Assembly: GCF_042679085.1 (NCBI RefSeq)
Contig: NZ_JBHTLQ010000006.1
Coordinates: 1 to 64,000, forward strand
Reading direction: 5' to 3'
Length of the DNA stretch: 64,000 nucleotides
Source of the DNA: Phenylobacterium conjunctum
Lineage (GTDB): Bacteria; Pseudomonadota; Alphaproteobacteria; Caulobacterales; Caulobacteraceae
Part shown: one piece after another, positions 25,011-32,969 of the stretch
Numbering within the stretch: position 1 is the stretch's first letter
How the letters are laid out: every line of letters begins with the position of its first letter
Notes under the pieces: model-generated
What the model was told of the DNA's origin: nothing
The model's input: only the letters and a program-made list of their open reading frames with translations
Databases searched by the model: none
Position numbers and translations under genes: made by a program

Positions 25011-25512
25011 GGCCTTCCCCCTCCCTACTAGCCCGTATGGTGGAGAGGGCAACGCGCTCATCTATTCGCCGATTTATGGCGTCAAGGAGAAGGCCTCGAT
25101 TTCCCGCTTCAAGGCAGTTGGATGCAAACTTTGCCCCGGCTATCCACGCGCTATCTTGAAGAACATCCTGCGTTGCATCGCCGTATCGCTTGCCCTCGTA
25201 GAGATTTCTCAACCTCCCCACCTCAGCCTCTAGGCGGGCATGTTCTCCGCTCCAGACCACTTGAGCAGCCTCGGAGGCGGCTCGCACTTGAGCCCTAAGC
25301 GCCACCACCTCAGCCTCTAGGGCTTCTTCACGGGGGCGGGTGTTCCAGGCGGTGATGGCTTTGGCTTCGGAAAGCGCCATCGGCCCCATCACGCCACACT
25401 TGCAAATCACCCGGAACGTCGGCTTGGGAACATCTCTGACCTTCGCCACGCTTTGCTTCTCGCCGCACCACGGGTTCGGGCATGCCTTCAGCTCTTGCGT
25501 CTCAGTGGTCAT
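25003..25512 (-). CDS. Lar-like restriction-alleviation protein (copy 2)
   Basis: A 169-aa protein. Zinc-ribbon residues (KACPNPWCGE ... VICKCGVMGP) and SEAKAITAWNTRP fit Lar better than copy 1. A coiled-coil C-terminal extension (EALEAEVVALRAQVRAASEAA) is present. It should protect phage DNA by modulating host type I restriction, by family. Confidence 0.8.
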   Translation of the reverse strand: MTTETQELKACPNPWCGEKQSVAKVRDVPKPTFRVICKCGVMGPMALSEAKAITAWNTRPREEALEAEVVALRAQVRAASEAAQVVWSGEHARLEAEVGRLRNLYEGKRYGDATQDVLQDSAWIAGAKFASNCLEAGNRGLLLDAINRRIDERVALSTIRASREGEGRE

Positions 25513-25786
25513 GGGTGGTGTCCTGGGTGGGGGTCAGATGCTCTTGACCAAACCTCTGTTTTGAGACCAGCTTTACGCCTTCGCGCAGCTCTAGTTCGGC
25601 ACGCCATCCGGGGATAAAGCTATCCAGTTCCCCTACGCCGAAGCCGCCGCGACAGTTGCGCCCTTCAAGGTCCAATAGGGCCCTCTGTTCACCCCAACGC
25701 TTTTCGTAAACCTCGTAGGCGCGAAGGTGCATATCCCACGGAATGCCACCGTCTAGCCCCTGAACCGGCGCTCGCTTGTTGCTCAC
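25502..25786 (-). CDS. Hypothetical phage protein
   Basis: A 94-aa protein beginning MSNKRAPVQGLDGGIPW; WDMHLRAYEVYEKRWGEQRAL is a likely amphipathic helix. The 3' end overlaps the Lar gene start by 11 bases. Family not recognised. Confidence 0.65.
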   Translation of the reverse strand: MSNKRAPVQGLDGGIPWDMHLRAYEVYEKRWGEQRALLDLEGRNCRGGFGVGELDSFIPGWRAELELREGVKLVSKQRFGQEHLTPTQDTTHDH

Positions 25787-25787
25787 C

Positions 25788-26105
25788 CTACCCCTCCTTG
25801 ATCAGAGAGGCGGGAGGGGCGGCGGCAAGCATGGCGGACCAAGTGCCTTCAGCATCAGGCGCACCGCCGTAATTCAGCCGCGCGCACTCGTCGGCGTAGT
25901 CGCCAGCGGCCTTCAACATCTCCCGCGTCGGTTCCACCGGCACCACCACGAACCCCTCTCCCGGCCCCTGGGTGCGGGCTTGGCGGGCGGCGGATAGGAG
26001 GGCGGCGACCTCTTCGGGGTAGTTGACGACCAAGGCGTGAAGGGCGGTGTAGGGCTTGACCACTCGGTCAATCAGCGCCCGGTCTTCGTCAGTCATTTGG
26101 GTCAT
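25788..26105 (-). CDS. Hypothetical phage protein
   Basis: A 105-aa protein. The segment FVVVPVEPTREMLKAAGDYADE with WSAMLAAAPP is a recurring phage motif ('PTEEML.A ... Y.AMLAAAP') found in many small early proteins of unknown role. ATG overlaps the upstream gene stop. Confidence 0.75.
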   Translation of the reverse strand: MTQMTDEDRALIDRVVKPYTALHALVVNYPEEVAALLSAARQARTQGPGEGFVVVPVEPTREMLKAAGDYADECARLNYGGAPDAEGTWSAMLAAAPPASLIKEG

Positions 26106-26347
26106 TGGTCGGCGTCCTTGGAGCGGCGGGTGTTCTTGATGCGGTTTCCGACGCCGTGCAGGTAGTTGGTCAGGTTCTCGGCGCTCGCGAGCACGTCATC
26201 GACTTGGGACGTGAAGTTCTCGCCAAGCTCCTCGTGCTCGACGCCCACGGCGGCAATCATGTCGGACAACAGGGCGGCGGCTTTATCGGCTAGGGTGCTT
26301 GCCCGACGCTCCCACGCGCGGACTTGCTTTAGGGTCAGATCACCCAC
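26102..26347 (-). CDS. Hypothetical small helical phage protein
   Basis: An 81-aa, almost entirely helical protein (LTLKQVRAWERRASTLADKA ... DVLASAENLTNYLHGV). No known domain. It overlaps its neighbours by 4-8 bases. Confidence 0.65.
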   Translation of the reverse strand: MGDLTLKQVRAWERRASTLADKAAALLSDMIAAVGVEHEELGENFTSQVDDVLASAENLTNYLHGVGNRIKNTRRSKDADQ

Positions 26348-26612
26348 CTTCAGAGCCCTCCTGTTGTAGGGTGGTGGAGAGGGCGGCTAGGTCCTCCTCA
26401 TCGTCGTCTTGTGCGCCGTAGCGGAGCGGGTCGATCTCGTTGCCCTCAGCGTCGAGCATGACTTCAAAGCTTCGGTCGCCGTCGTCGCAGAGGTCGCACT
26501 TGTCGTGCAGAAGCGTCTCGACCTCGGGCGGCAAGTCCGGGTCTAGGGATCGCGGGTAGGACATACGCCGTCCACACGACCGGCATGCGAGCGTGATTAG
26601 GGCGCTACCCAT
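26340..26612 (-). CDS. Small zinc-ribbon phage protein
   Basis: A 90-aa protein with two CxxC pairs (CRSCGR and CDLCDD) about 30 residues apart and an acidic C-terminus (DDDEEDLAAL). Probably a zinc-binding protein of unknown role. Confidence 0.68.
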   Translation of the reverse strand: MGSALITLACRSCGRRMSYPRSLDPDLPPEVETLLHDKCDLCDDGDRSFEVMLDAEGNEIDPLRYGAQDDDEEDLAALSTTLQQEGSEGG

Positions 26613-26802
26613 TGGTCTTCTCCCCTTGGGTGGTGGGGCGGGGTCTTTCCGCCATGAGGCCGGGGCAATACGCAGACCGATCAGAGGCCATCTCGCCGTC
26701 GATGCGACGTGCAGCGGCGCTCCGCAGATAGCGAGGGATGCGCAGCGGAAGCCCGAAGAAGACGCCCCGCTTGTTGTAAGGCGTGTGCTTCTCGCCCATC
26801 AC
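26605..26802 (-). CDS. Hypothetical small basic protein
   Basis: A 65-aa Arg-rich protein (PLRIPRYLRSAAARRIDGE). It overlaps both neighbours by 4-8 bases, which is the main support. No family recognised. Confidence 0.55.
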   Translation of the reverse strand: MMGEKHTPYNKRGVFFGLPLRIPRYLRSAAARRIDGEMASDRSAYCPGLMAERPRPTTQGEKTNG

Positions 26803-27137
26803 TCCCCCTCCCCTTGGGTCCAGCGGAGGGCGGCGTCGATCTCCTTCAGCAGGTCCCGACCGTCTGAATGCTCGTGGGCGTCCAGGGCGTCGGTGACGTA
26901 CCAGCGCGCTCGGGTTAGAAGGTCGCGCATGGTGTCAGCCCGCGCGCACTCGTCGGCGGCAAGGCGTTGAAGGTCCAGCCGCGCCGCGTTCTCGGCCTTG
27001 AGCAGGGCCTCCTGGCCTACGATGGCGTTGGCGGCGTCGGCGAGGACGTCGCGAGCGTGCATCCTGGCGCCGCTGTCCGTGACCCAGGCCCGCATCATCT
27101 CGCGGACGTTGATGATCCGTTCGGCTAGGGCGCTCAT
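26799..27137 (-). CDS. Hypothetical helical phage protein
   Basis: A 112-aa helix-rich protein (LAERIINVREMMRAWVTDSG ... LLTRARWYVTDALDAHEH). ATGA-type overlaps on both sides. Unknown function. Confidence 0.65.
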   Translation of the reverse strand: MSALAERIINVREMMRAWVTDSGARMHARDVLADAANAIVGQEALLKAENAARLDLQRLAADECARADTMRDLLTRARWYVTDALDAHEHSDGRDLLKEIDAALRWTQGEGE

Positions 27138-27295
27138 TCCGGCTTCTCCTGCGGTTCGACCTCGCCCAGCATCTTCAGGACGAACCGCGCCCCAATCGCC
27201 GCGCTGCGGTCTAAGATGTCGCCAGCTTCAAGCTCGCGGATGGTTCGCCAGATGGTGGCAATGGTATGCGTGCTAGCCTCGATCATGACGATCAC
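27134..27295 (-). CDS. Hypothetical small phage protein
   Basis: A 53-aa protein from GTG 27295, which overlaps the upstream stop (GTGA). Helical (TIWRTIRELEAGDILD). An earlier ATG at 27322 would create an unusually long overlap. Confidence 0.5.
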   Translation of the reverse strand: MIVMIEASTHTIATIWRTIRELEAGDILDRSAAIGARFVLKMLGEVEPQEKPE

Positions 27296-27486
27296 GTGCG
27301 GGCTCCGATCTTCTTGAGGCATTCGACGACGGCCCGCGCCCCGTCTCGCGAGGTCCAGTCCATGTCCATGCTGTCGGAAATAGCGTCGGCGATAGCGTCC
27401 TCAAGATCAGTCCAGTCGAGGGCTGGATAGGTGGACAAGGACCACGCAAGGGCTTCATCGGCGGGAATGACGCGAGGCTCGCTCAT
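27292..27486 (-). CDS. Hypothetical small acidic phage protein
   Basis: A 64-aa acidic protein (WTDLEDAIADAISDSMDMDW). Overlaps neighbours by 4 bases. No family recognised. Confidence 0.6.
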   Translation of the reverse strand: MSEPRVIPADEALAWSLSTYPALDWTDLEDAIADAISDSMDMDWTSRDGARAVVECLKKIGART

Positions 27487-27686
27487 TGGTCGTCCTCCGC
27501 TTCAGCCGCCCGCTCCAGCACCGCATCGGCGCAGTCGTCGCAGATCAGCTCGCCAGAGACCTCAAACGCCTCGACGTTCGGGCTGGCGAAGTCATCACCG
27601 CTCACGCCACACTCGGCGCAGGCGGACAGCGAGTGAAAGACGGGGCGTTTCTTCTCAGCCTCTACGGCTTCATTGCTGATGGTCAT
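27483..27686 (-). CDS. Small zinc-ribbon-like phage protein
   Basis: A 67-aa protein with CAECGV and CDDCAD pairs about 27 residues apart, suggesting one zinc site, and an acidic end. Unknown role. Confidence 0.62.
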   Translation of the reverse strand: MTISNEAVEAEKKRPVFHSLSACAECGVSGDDFASPNVEAFEVSGELICDDCADAVLERAAEAEDDQ

Positions 27687-27900
27687 TGGTCTGTCCTTGG
27701 GGTTGGGGGCGGGCGTCGTGGCCGATCAGGATTTCGTGGATCCGGTAGAGGGAGCAGGCCCGGTCGGTGGCGCACATGATCGGGCGAACCCGCACCGGCT
27801 CGCCGTCCAGGACGATCACAGGCGGCGGAGCCCCGAAGCACTCGCCCTCAGACGACACCGGAGCGCCTTCGCGGTGCTGGCAGGTCTTGCAGGTGGTCAT
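27670..27900 (-). CDS. Small cysteine-rich phage protein
   Basis: A 76-aa protein starting MTTCKTCQHREG, with further Cys in GECFG, IMCATDRAC. The pattern resembles the small 'C.tC..' phage zinc proteins. The ATG at 27900 overlaps the methyltransferase stop; the longer frame upstream is the antisense-like part of that gene. Confidence 0.65.
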   Translation of the reverse strand: MTTCKTCQHREGAPVSSEGECFGAPPPVIVLDGEPVRVRPIMCATDRACSLYRIHEILIGHDARPQPQGQTNDHQQ

Positions 27901-28994
27901 GCGGCGGCCTCCATCCAGGCGGCGAGCACCTCTGCGGCGAGGTGCGGCTGGATGGCGTTGCCGAAGCCGCGCCACGCGCCGACACGGTGGATCAGGTGGC
28001 CGCGCGCTTGCTCTGGGATTTGCGCCGCGGCGGCTCCGATGGCGTCGCCAAGAGCCACGCGACCCCGTATCCCTGAAGCCAGCAGGGGAAAACCGGGTTC
28101 GGGGATCCTGCGGGCCTTTCCGTCGTGGCACTCGATCCAGGCGTGGCGGCTCCAGAAGCCTCCAGCACCTGCCGGGCCAGCGGTCGGCCCTTCTTGCCGT
28201 ACATCTCCTCGCTGGAGACCTGGGACCGATCCGAGCGCCAGTCCCTGGCCGCAGGCGTCGCCCAGGGCGACCCCTTCATCGCCGCCGGCAAGCCCACCTG
28301 CGCCTTGGTCCCGTCCGGCCTGCGACCTGTCGCCGACGTCCCTGCCGGGTTCGACCGCCCGCCGTCCAGGTCCGCCGCTGCCGGCGTGGGCCAGTGAGAA
28401 ATCCCCGCCATCACGGTTTGCAGCGATAAGCCCGTCGCCGAGCGTTCCGCCTTGGCGAAGTCCGGCCCGGCAGTTGCGGCCTTCGGCGTCGGCCACGGCG
28501 ATCCAGTAGAGCCGTTGTCGGATATGGGGGGCGTCCACGGCGCAAGCCGGGATATCGACGCCCCGGCTGGCGTAGCCTTCTCCCGCCAGATCAGCGCGCA
28601 CTCCGTCGAGCCAACCATAGCCAGCCGCTCCCGCAACCTGCTCTCCCATGACGACAGCGGGCCGGCAGGAACGGATGAGGCGAAAGAAGTCGGGCCACAG
28701 GTGCCGAGGGTCGTCTGTACCGGCGCCTTTGCCCGCGACCGAGAACGGTTGGCAGGGGCATGAGCCGGTCCAGAGAGGGCGATCATCGGGCCACCCAGCA
28801 AGTCGAGCTGCATGGGACCATCCGCCGATCCCGGCGAAGAAATGCACTTGGCTGTAGCCGTTGATGTCATCGGGGCTCACGTCCTTGATGCTGCGTTCGT
28901 CGACATCGCCGGGCGCGATCAGGCCCTCGTCGATCAGGTTGCGCAGCCATTGGGCCGCGAAGGGGTCGAACTCGTTGTAGTAGGCGCCGCGCAT
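27897..28994 (-). CDS. Phage DNA (cytosine-5) methyltransferase
   Basis: A 365-aa enzyme that should methylate cytosine in a short target and so shield phage DNA. Motif I is VHFFAGIGGWSHAAR, motif IV GSCPCQPFSVAGKG with the catalytic Cys, and the GEQV that replaces ENV in many phage enzymes is followed by APHIRQRLYWIAV. The final motif GFGNAIQP closes the fold. The middle target-recognition part is short and Gly-rich. ATG at 28994 overlaps the upstream stop (ATGA). The same DNA also carries a long second frame (27992-28870). Confidence 0.85.
   Translation of the reverse strand: MRGAYYNEFDPFAAQWLRNLIDEGLIAPGDVDERSIKDVSPDDINGYSQVHFFAGIGGWSHAARLAGWPDDRPLWTGSCPCQPFSVAGKGAGTDDPRHLWPDFFRLIRSCRPAVVMGEQVAGAAGYGWLDGVRADLAGEGYASRGVDIPACAVDAPHIRQRLYWIAVADAEGRNCRAGLRQGGTLGDGLIAANRDGGDFSLAHAGSGGPGRRAVEPGRDVGDRSQAGRDQGAGGLAGGDEGVALGDACGQGLALGSVPGLQRGDVRQEGPTAGPAGAGGFWSRHAWIECHDGKARRIPEPGFPLLASGIRGRVALGDAIGAAAAQIPEQARGHLIHRVGAWRGFGNAIQPHLAAEVLAAWMEAAA
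27992..28870 (-). CDS. Possible overlapping gene inside the methyltransferase (shifted frame)
   Basis: A 292-codon open frame lies wholly inside the methyltransferase gene on the same strand. Its translation is not random: ESRLRERLAMVGSTECALIW, ATPAGASISRLAP, two WPTP motifs, an ATPAARDWRS segment and a NPVFPCWLQGYGVAW near the end follow the order of a protein I recall recurring in phage genomes next to or inside methyltransferases. It may be a true overlapping gene, or the trace of an old frame change. The ATG at 28870 has no clear SD. Confidence 0.35.
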   Translation of the reverse strand: MTSTATAKCISSPGSADGPMQLDLLGGPMIALSGPAHAPANRSRSRAKAPVQTTLGTCGPTSFASSVPAGPLSSWESRLRERLAMVGSTECALIWREKATPAGASISRLAPWTPPISDNGSTGSPWPTPKAATAGPDFAKAERSATGLSLQTVMAGISHWPTPAAADLDGGRSNPAGTSATGRRPDGTKAQVGLPAAMKGSPWATPAARDWRSDRSQVSSEEMYGKKGRPLARQVLEASGAATPGSSATTERPAGSPNPVFPCWLQGYGVAWLLATPSEPPRRKSQSKRAAT

Positions 28995-29311
28995 CACGCT
29001 TCCGCCCCCACGGCTTGCCTGGGGTGTCCGAAGATCCGAACCGTGGCCGTCGAAGGAACCACGGCGTCGCTCGGGCCGCGTTGCGCGAGCCATGCGCGGC
29101 CGGACGCGGTGATCGTCGGGACCGGCTCGCGGATGACCAGGCCGTCGCCTTCGAGGTGGACCAGGAGGCGCCAGGCCTTGTGCTTAGCGCTGGCCCAGCT
29201 TTGGCTCGGCCCTTGGACGATCTCCGCCAGCTCTGTCTGGGTCGCCGGCCCCTTGGCGAGGCGTTCGAGCATGCGGTGAGCCCGGCCGCCGGGGGTGTAT
29301 TTCTCGGCCAT
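28994..29311 (-). CDS. Small winged-helix-like phage protein
   Basis: A 105-aa protein. HRMLERLAKGPATQTELAEIV, followed by KAWRLLVHLEGDGLVIR, reads as a winged helix-turn-helix. It is probably a DNA-binding protein; its target is unknown. It overlaps the methyltransferase start. Confidence 0.65.
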   Translation of the reverse strand: MAEKYTPGGRAHRMLERLAKGPATQTELAEIVQGPSQSWASAKHKAWRLLVHLEGDGLVIREPVPTITASGRAWLAQRGPSDAVVPSTATVRIFGHPRQAVGAEA

Positions 29312-29754
29312 CAGTCACGCCCTCGCAGATAGGCGTCAGCGTCTGCGAGGGTCTTCGCGATGCCGGCCGGCGTGAACTCCGGGTCCTCGGCCCATCGCTG
29401 CGCCTCTTCCGGGACCGCGCGGCCATTCAGCAGGACGTCGCCGCAGTCGACGTGCGCATAGTCCGCGCCCTCGTCGTAGTAGTAGACGACGTGCCCCTCG
29501 CGGATCGGGGCGTTGCATCCGGTGCAACACGGCCAGTGGCTTTCGCCGGCCAGGGCATCGCGCAAGGCCGCTACAGTCGGCATGATCACCGACACCTCGA
29601 CGAAAGAGGCCCTGTCGAGGTCGCCGCGCTTGCGGTCAGCACTTGCGACGGCCACGGCCATTGAGAGCCGCGCCGCTGCGTCCTGCCGCCAGTGGTCGCG
29701 CTCCTCCATGAGCGTACCGGCCAGGACCGGCATGATGTCGAAGAAGAGGCCCAT
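29311..29754 (-). CDS. Hypothetical phage protein with possible zinc site
   Basis: A 147-aa protein. WPCCTGCNAPIREGHVVYYY and a later HVDCGDV give a Cys/His cluster like a short zinc ribbon. Start could be ATG 29754 or GTG 29757; both touch the upstream stop. Confidence 0.65.
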   Translation of the reverse strand: MGLFFDIMPVLAGTLMEERDHWRQDAAARLSMAVAVASADRKRGDLDRASFVEVSVIMPTVAALRDALAGESHWPCCTGCNAPIREGHVVYYYDEGADYAHVDCGDVLLNGRAVPEEAQRWAEDPEFTPAGIAKTLADADAYLRGRD

Positions 29755-30155
29755 CACGCCGGCTCCCCGATCTCGGCGAGCTCGCGGGCGAAGCCTACGA
29801 CGGCACGGCGCAGTTTCAGGCCCAGCGGGGCGAGGGCGGTCGCCGCCTCGAAGCCGTCGGCGCTGGCCATGAACCTGAGGGCGCCGGCGGCCTGCGCGGG
29901 GAGGTCCTCGCGGGTGAGCTCCTCCAGGCCGTCGAAGAAGTCGCCCGGCTCCATCTTCAGCGCCTTGGCGGCGTGGTACATCATCGAGGCGCTGATCCTG
30001 TTCGCGCCCCGCTCGTACTTCTGGATCTGCTGGAAGCTGACGCCGAGCGCATCGGCCAGGGTCGCCTGGGACATCTCCAGCTGCTTGCGGCGCAGGCGGA
30101 TCATGTTGCCGACGTGGACGTCGACGGGGTCGGGGGTGTTGTTCTGTTCGGTCAT
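29754..30155 (-). CDS. XRE-family transcriptional regulator
   Basis: A 133-aa protein with the HTH IRLRRKQLEMSQATLADALG / VSFQQIQKYERGANRIS. This form (Q-Q-I-Q-K-Y-E-x-G-x-N-R-I) is the common alphaproteobacterial type, also used by host regulators. It sits inside the early operon, so it may act as a secondary repressor or as a host-directed regulator. Confidence 0.85.
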   Translation of the reverse strand: MTEQNNTPDPVDVHVGNMIRLRRKQLEMSQATLADALGVSFQQIQKYERGANRISASMMYHAAKALKMEPGDFFDGLEELTREDLPAQAAGALRFMASADGFEAATALAPLGLKLRRAVVGFARELAEIGEPA

Positions 30156-30163
30156 TGGGAGCC

Positions 30164-30403
30164 TCAGAAGGGGATTTGGAGGTCGTCGTCGAAGTCCGGC
30201 GCGTGGTCGCTGAACCGGGTCTCGTCGAGGTCGCGCTTGCGGAAGCCGGTCGCGGCCGCCATGACCACGAAGTGCTTTCCGGGGTAGGCGCGGGCCAGGC
30301 GCTGGGCCTCGGCCTTCGCGGCGCCGTAGGTGATGTGTTTGACGGTCGGCGGACCGCCGTCCTCGCACCAGACGAGCCAGAAGGGCGGACGGAAATCAGG
30401 CAT
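30164..30403 (-). CDS. Hypothetical small phage protein
   Basis: A 79-aa protein (FWLVWCEDGGPPTVKHITYG, then AKAEAQRLARAYPGKHFVVM). The second half is a motif seen in small phage proteins that resemble single-domain adaptor folds; no function known. ATG 30403 overlaps the HNH-like gene end by 8 bases. Confidence 0.68.
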   Translation of the reverse strand: MPDFRPPFWLVWCEDGGPPTVKHITYGAAKAEAQRLARAYPGKHFVVMAAATGFRKRDLDETRFSDHAPDFDDDLQIPF

Positions 30404-30917
30404 GCTCGGCCCCTTGCTTGACGGTGGAGAACCGGCGCAGGACTGCAGTCCCGTCCTCGCCGGCCAGGTAAGCGGCGTAGAGCGCGGCGGAGAGGTCGCC
30501 GGGATCCACGCCGAGGCGGTTCCAGAAGGCGCGCTCCTCGCCGGCGTGCTGGTCACCGAGGTGGTGGTCGCGGCAGAGCGGGGTCGCGTGCCTGTCGCTG
30601 GGCTTCGAGGCCAGGCCGGGGTTGCGCCGGCCCTTGGCCGCGTCGCTGAACCGGAGGTGCGCGGCCTGCGTGGCGCCGCCGCAGCCGGGGACGCCGACCA
30701 CGGAGGCGATGCAGGGCAGGCGCCGGAGGAAGGCCAGATAGCCAGGGTCGCGCTCGCGGGGCTGGCGCTGGCCGGGCGTCCGGACCAGGGCCTTCGCGCG
30801 AGCCTTCCGCTCTGCGGCGGCCTTGGCCTTCTTCTCGGCGTCCTTCTTCGCCCGGAGCTCCTTGGCCCGGCGGTCGATGTCGCGAAGTTCGCGGCGCTCG
30901 GCGGGGGTGAGGCTCAA
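30396..30917 (-). CDS. HNH-like putative nuclease (DUF968/NinG-like region)
   Basis: A 173-aa protein. A Lys/Arg-rich N-terminal helix precedes LRRLPCIASVVGVPGCGG, AAHLRFSD and TPLCRDHHLGDQH, a Cys2-His pattern typical of HNH endonucleases linked to lambdoid recombination genes. It may resolve recombination or replication intermediates (inference). It overlaps recT by 4 bases. Confidence 0.75.
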   Translation of the reverse strand: MSLTPAERRELRDIDRRAKELRAKKDAEKKAKAAAERKARAKALVRTPGQRQPRERDPGYLAFLRRLPCIASVVGVPGCGGATQAAHLRFSDAAKGRRNPGLASKPSDRHATPLCRDHHLGDQHAGEERAFWNRLGVDPGDLSAALYAAYLAGEDGTAVLRRFSTVKQGAEHA

Positions 30918-31990
30918 CGGGAGGCCTCCCCCGCGCGCTCCGCCTGCTCCTTCTCAGCTAGTTCGGCAAAGCGCTGATTGAACAGCCCGTCGAGTTCGGC
31001 CAGGCGCTCCGGCTCGGAGGCGTCGATCCGGACCCGCAGCTTCGTGTTGGCCGCGTAGATCGACTGAAGCTTGGTCGCGCTCGGAGCCTCTCGCAGCCGC
31101 GTCTCGTAGGCAGCGATCAGTTGGTCGAGGGTGAGCTCGTCGGCTTGCGGAGGCGTCGCGGGCGCCTGCTCCTGGGCGGGCGCGACGTCGGTCTGCGTCC
31201 CAGCCTCGGTGGAGGTCTCCTCGATCTCGGCGTCGATGATCTCTCCGGTGTCCTTGTCGAACCGCGGGACGTCATCGCCTTCGAGCGGGTCGGCGGCGCC
31301 GGTCTCGCGGGCGACATGCGAGGGGTCGAAGCCGGTCGGGGCCGCGGCGCGAGATTCCAGCCGGGCTTTCATGCCCGTGCCCTGCGCCTGCTTGGGCGTC
31401 ACGTTCCGGAAGGTCTCGACCTCGTCCGGCGTATAGACGCCGAGGATGACCTCGGGAGTGTGGCGGCGGGCCCAGGAGCGGATCGAGAAGTAGCCGAGCT
31501 GCTGGTCGGGGTCCGACTTCCAGAGCGGCGAGTTCTTGGTGGTGATCTGGTCGAAGCGCGGGCTGGTGTACTCGCGCTCCTCGCCGTCGCTCATCCGGCA
31601 GACGACCTTGCACTGCCGGGAAGGGCCCTCGCCCAGGTAGATGTAATTCGGCCGCCCCTGGATCGGCGCGCGGGTGTGGACCACGGCCGCCACGAGTTGG
31701 GCCTCGTAGGCGATCCGGTTGTTCACCTCGTAGGTCTTGTTCGCGACCGCGAAGGCGTCCATGTCCCAGCGGTGGGCCTGCATCGTCACGGCGAGGCAGG
31801 CGCCCGCGTTGTTGCGGAGGTGCTTCGGCAGGGCGATGTCGGCCCTCGCCATGACCTGCGCAAAGGCGACGACCTCTCCGAGGGTCTGGGGCGCGAGAGA
31901 GCCGCCACCGGCGCCCGACGAGGCCATCCCGATCTTCGCGTAGCCGACCTTTTCGTCGGCCAGCGTGGCGAGTTGCTGCGCTTCACTCAT
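30914..31990 (-). CDS. recT: RecT-family single-strand annealing protein
   Basis: A 358-aa annealing protein. The core LPKHLRNNAGACLAVTMQAH, then FAVANKTYEVNNRIAYEAQL and QLGYFSIRSWARRHTPEVIL are RecT-family landmarks. The C-terminal third is acidic and variable. It anneals strands resected by the exonuclease encoded directly upstream, with which it overlaps by ATGA. Confidence 0.88.
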   Translation of the reverse strand: MSEAQQLATLADEKVGYAKIGMASSGAGGGSLAPQTLGEVVAFAQVMARADIALPKHLRNNAGACLAVTMQAHRWDMDAFAVANKTYEVNNRIAYEAQLVAAVVHTRAPIQGRPNYIYLGEGPSRQCKVVCRMSDGEEREYTSPRFDQITTKNSPLWKSDPDQQLGYFSIRSWARRHTPEVILGVYTPDEVETFRNVTPKQAQGTGMKARLESRAAAPTGFDPSHVARETGAADPLEGDDVPRFDKDTGEIIDAEIEETSTEAGTQTDVAPAQEQAPATPPQADELTLDQLIAAYETRLREAPSATKLQSIYAANTKLRVRIDASEPERLAELDGLFNQRFAELAEKEQAERAGEASR

Positions 31991-32958
31991 GCGTTTTCGA
32001 GCTCCTGTTCGAGGCGGGCGCGGTGATCGGCCGCCCGGGTCCGGCTCCAGTCGGAGCGTTTGATGGTGACGGCGTCACCGCGCTGGCCGGCGGGGCCAGG
32101 CCAGCGGCCGGTTTCGAGGCAGCGGGCGAGCACCCGCAGCGCGGTTCGGTTGTCCTGGGCGGCGGCCTGCAGGTCGTCGGGATCGAGCTCGATCACGTTG
32201 ACCGGGTGCGGGATCGACTTCTCGACGAACACGAAGCCGAAGCTGTCGAACCGGTGGCCCGTGGCCTGCTCAAGGCAGAGCGAGGCGAGATCGGCCTGCA
32301 TGTCGTAGCGCCGATCATCGAGCGCCTTGGCGATTGCGCGGTCCGAAACGTCGGCGCCGGTCTTGAGGTCGTTGAAGTCGCGGGAGTCGGTCGGGATGAC
32401 GTCGGGCCGCGACTTGAGCCAGAGGCCCGTCTCCTCGTCGAAGGCGATGATCGTGTGCTCGATTAGCCCTTGCAGGGCGCCGGCGCGGACCAGGGGCGAG
32501 TTGGCGAGCCCGCTGTCTTCGAGCCCCTTCTGCCAGGGGAGGACCCCGGCCATGCCCTTGATCATCTCGACCTGACCGGGCTTGAGCACGGTCAGGCGGT
32601 TCCTTGCCGCGAGCGCAAGCCATTCCTTGCAGTCGTTGCGGCGCGTGTCCCAGTCCTTCCCGAGATACTTCTCCGGCCGGGCGATGAAGTGGCGGCTGAA
32701 GTGCGCCTCGCCGAGCACGAGGTGGTGCGTCGCGCGCCCCTCGATGTAGGCGGCCTTGTCCGGCTCCTCGAGCCGGTTCGGGTTCATGGCGCTGTAGACC
32801 CAGAACGCCATCGGGCTCTTGGTGAAGATCGTCCGGAGCCCGGACGAGGAGACCGAGGGGCCAACGCACAGATTGGCGCTGTGATAGACCTCCATCGGAA
32901 CGCCGCTGTAGATGCCGGGGGACGAGATCGGCTGGCCGTCCCAGGGAATGACCTTCAC
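31987..32958 (-). CDS. RecE/YqaJ-like PD-(D/E)XK exonuclease (DUF3799 type)
   Basis: A 323-aa nuclease. PGIYSGVPMEVYHSANLCVGPSVSSSGLR and AAYIEGRATHHLVLG are the N-terminal signature. The catalytic D-x-n-D-L-K is visible as RPDVIPTDSRDFNDLKTG, followed by QADLASL. It should degrade one strand of double-stranded DNA ends to feed RecT. Confidence 0.87.
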   Translation of the reverse strand: MKVIPWDGQPISSPGIYSGVPMEVYHSANLCVGPSVSSSGLRTIFTKSPMAFWVYSAMNPNRLEEPDKAAYIEGRATHHLVLGEAHFSRHFIARPEKYLGKDWDTRRNDCKEWLALAARNRLTVLKPGQVEMIKGMAGVLPWQKGLEDSGLANSPLVRAGALQGLIEHTIIAFDEETGLWLKSRPDVIPTDSRDFNDLKTGADVSDRAIAKALDDRRYDMQADLASLCLEQATGHRFDSFGFVFVEKSIPHPVNVIELDPDDLQAAAQDNRTALRVLARCLETGRWPGPAGQRGDAVTIKRSDWSRTRAADHRARLEQELENA

Positions 32959-32969
32959 GGGCTGGATCC

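Noticed and set aside
23491..29311. CRISPR or other defence array among repeated small genes
   Set aside because: Repeats are limited to gene starts (TCAGTGGTCAT-type); there is no regular repeat-spacer pattern and no cas gene.
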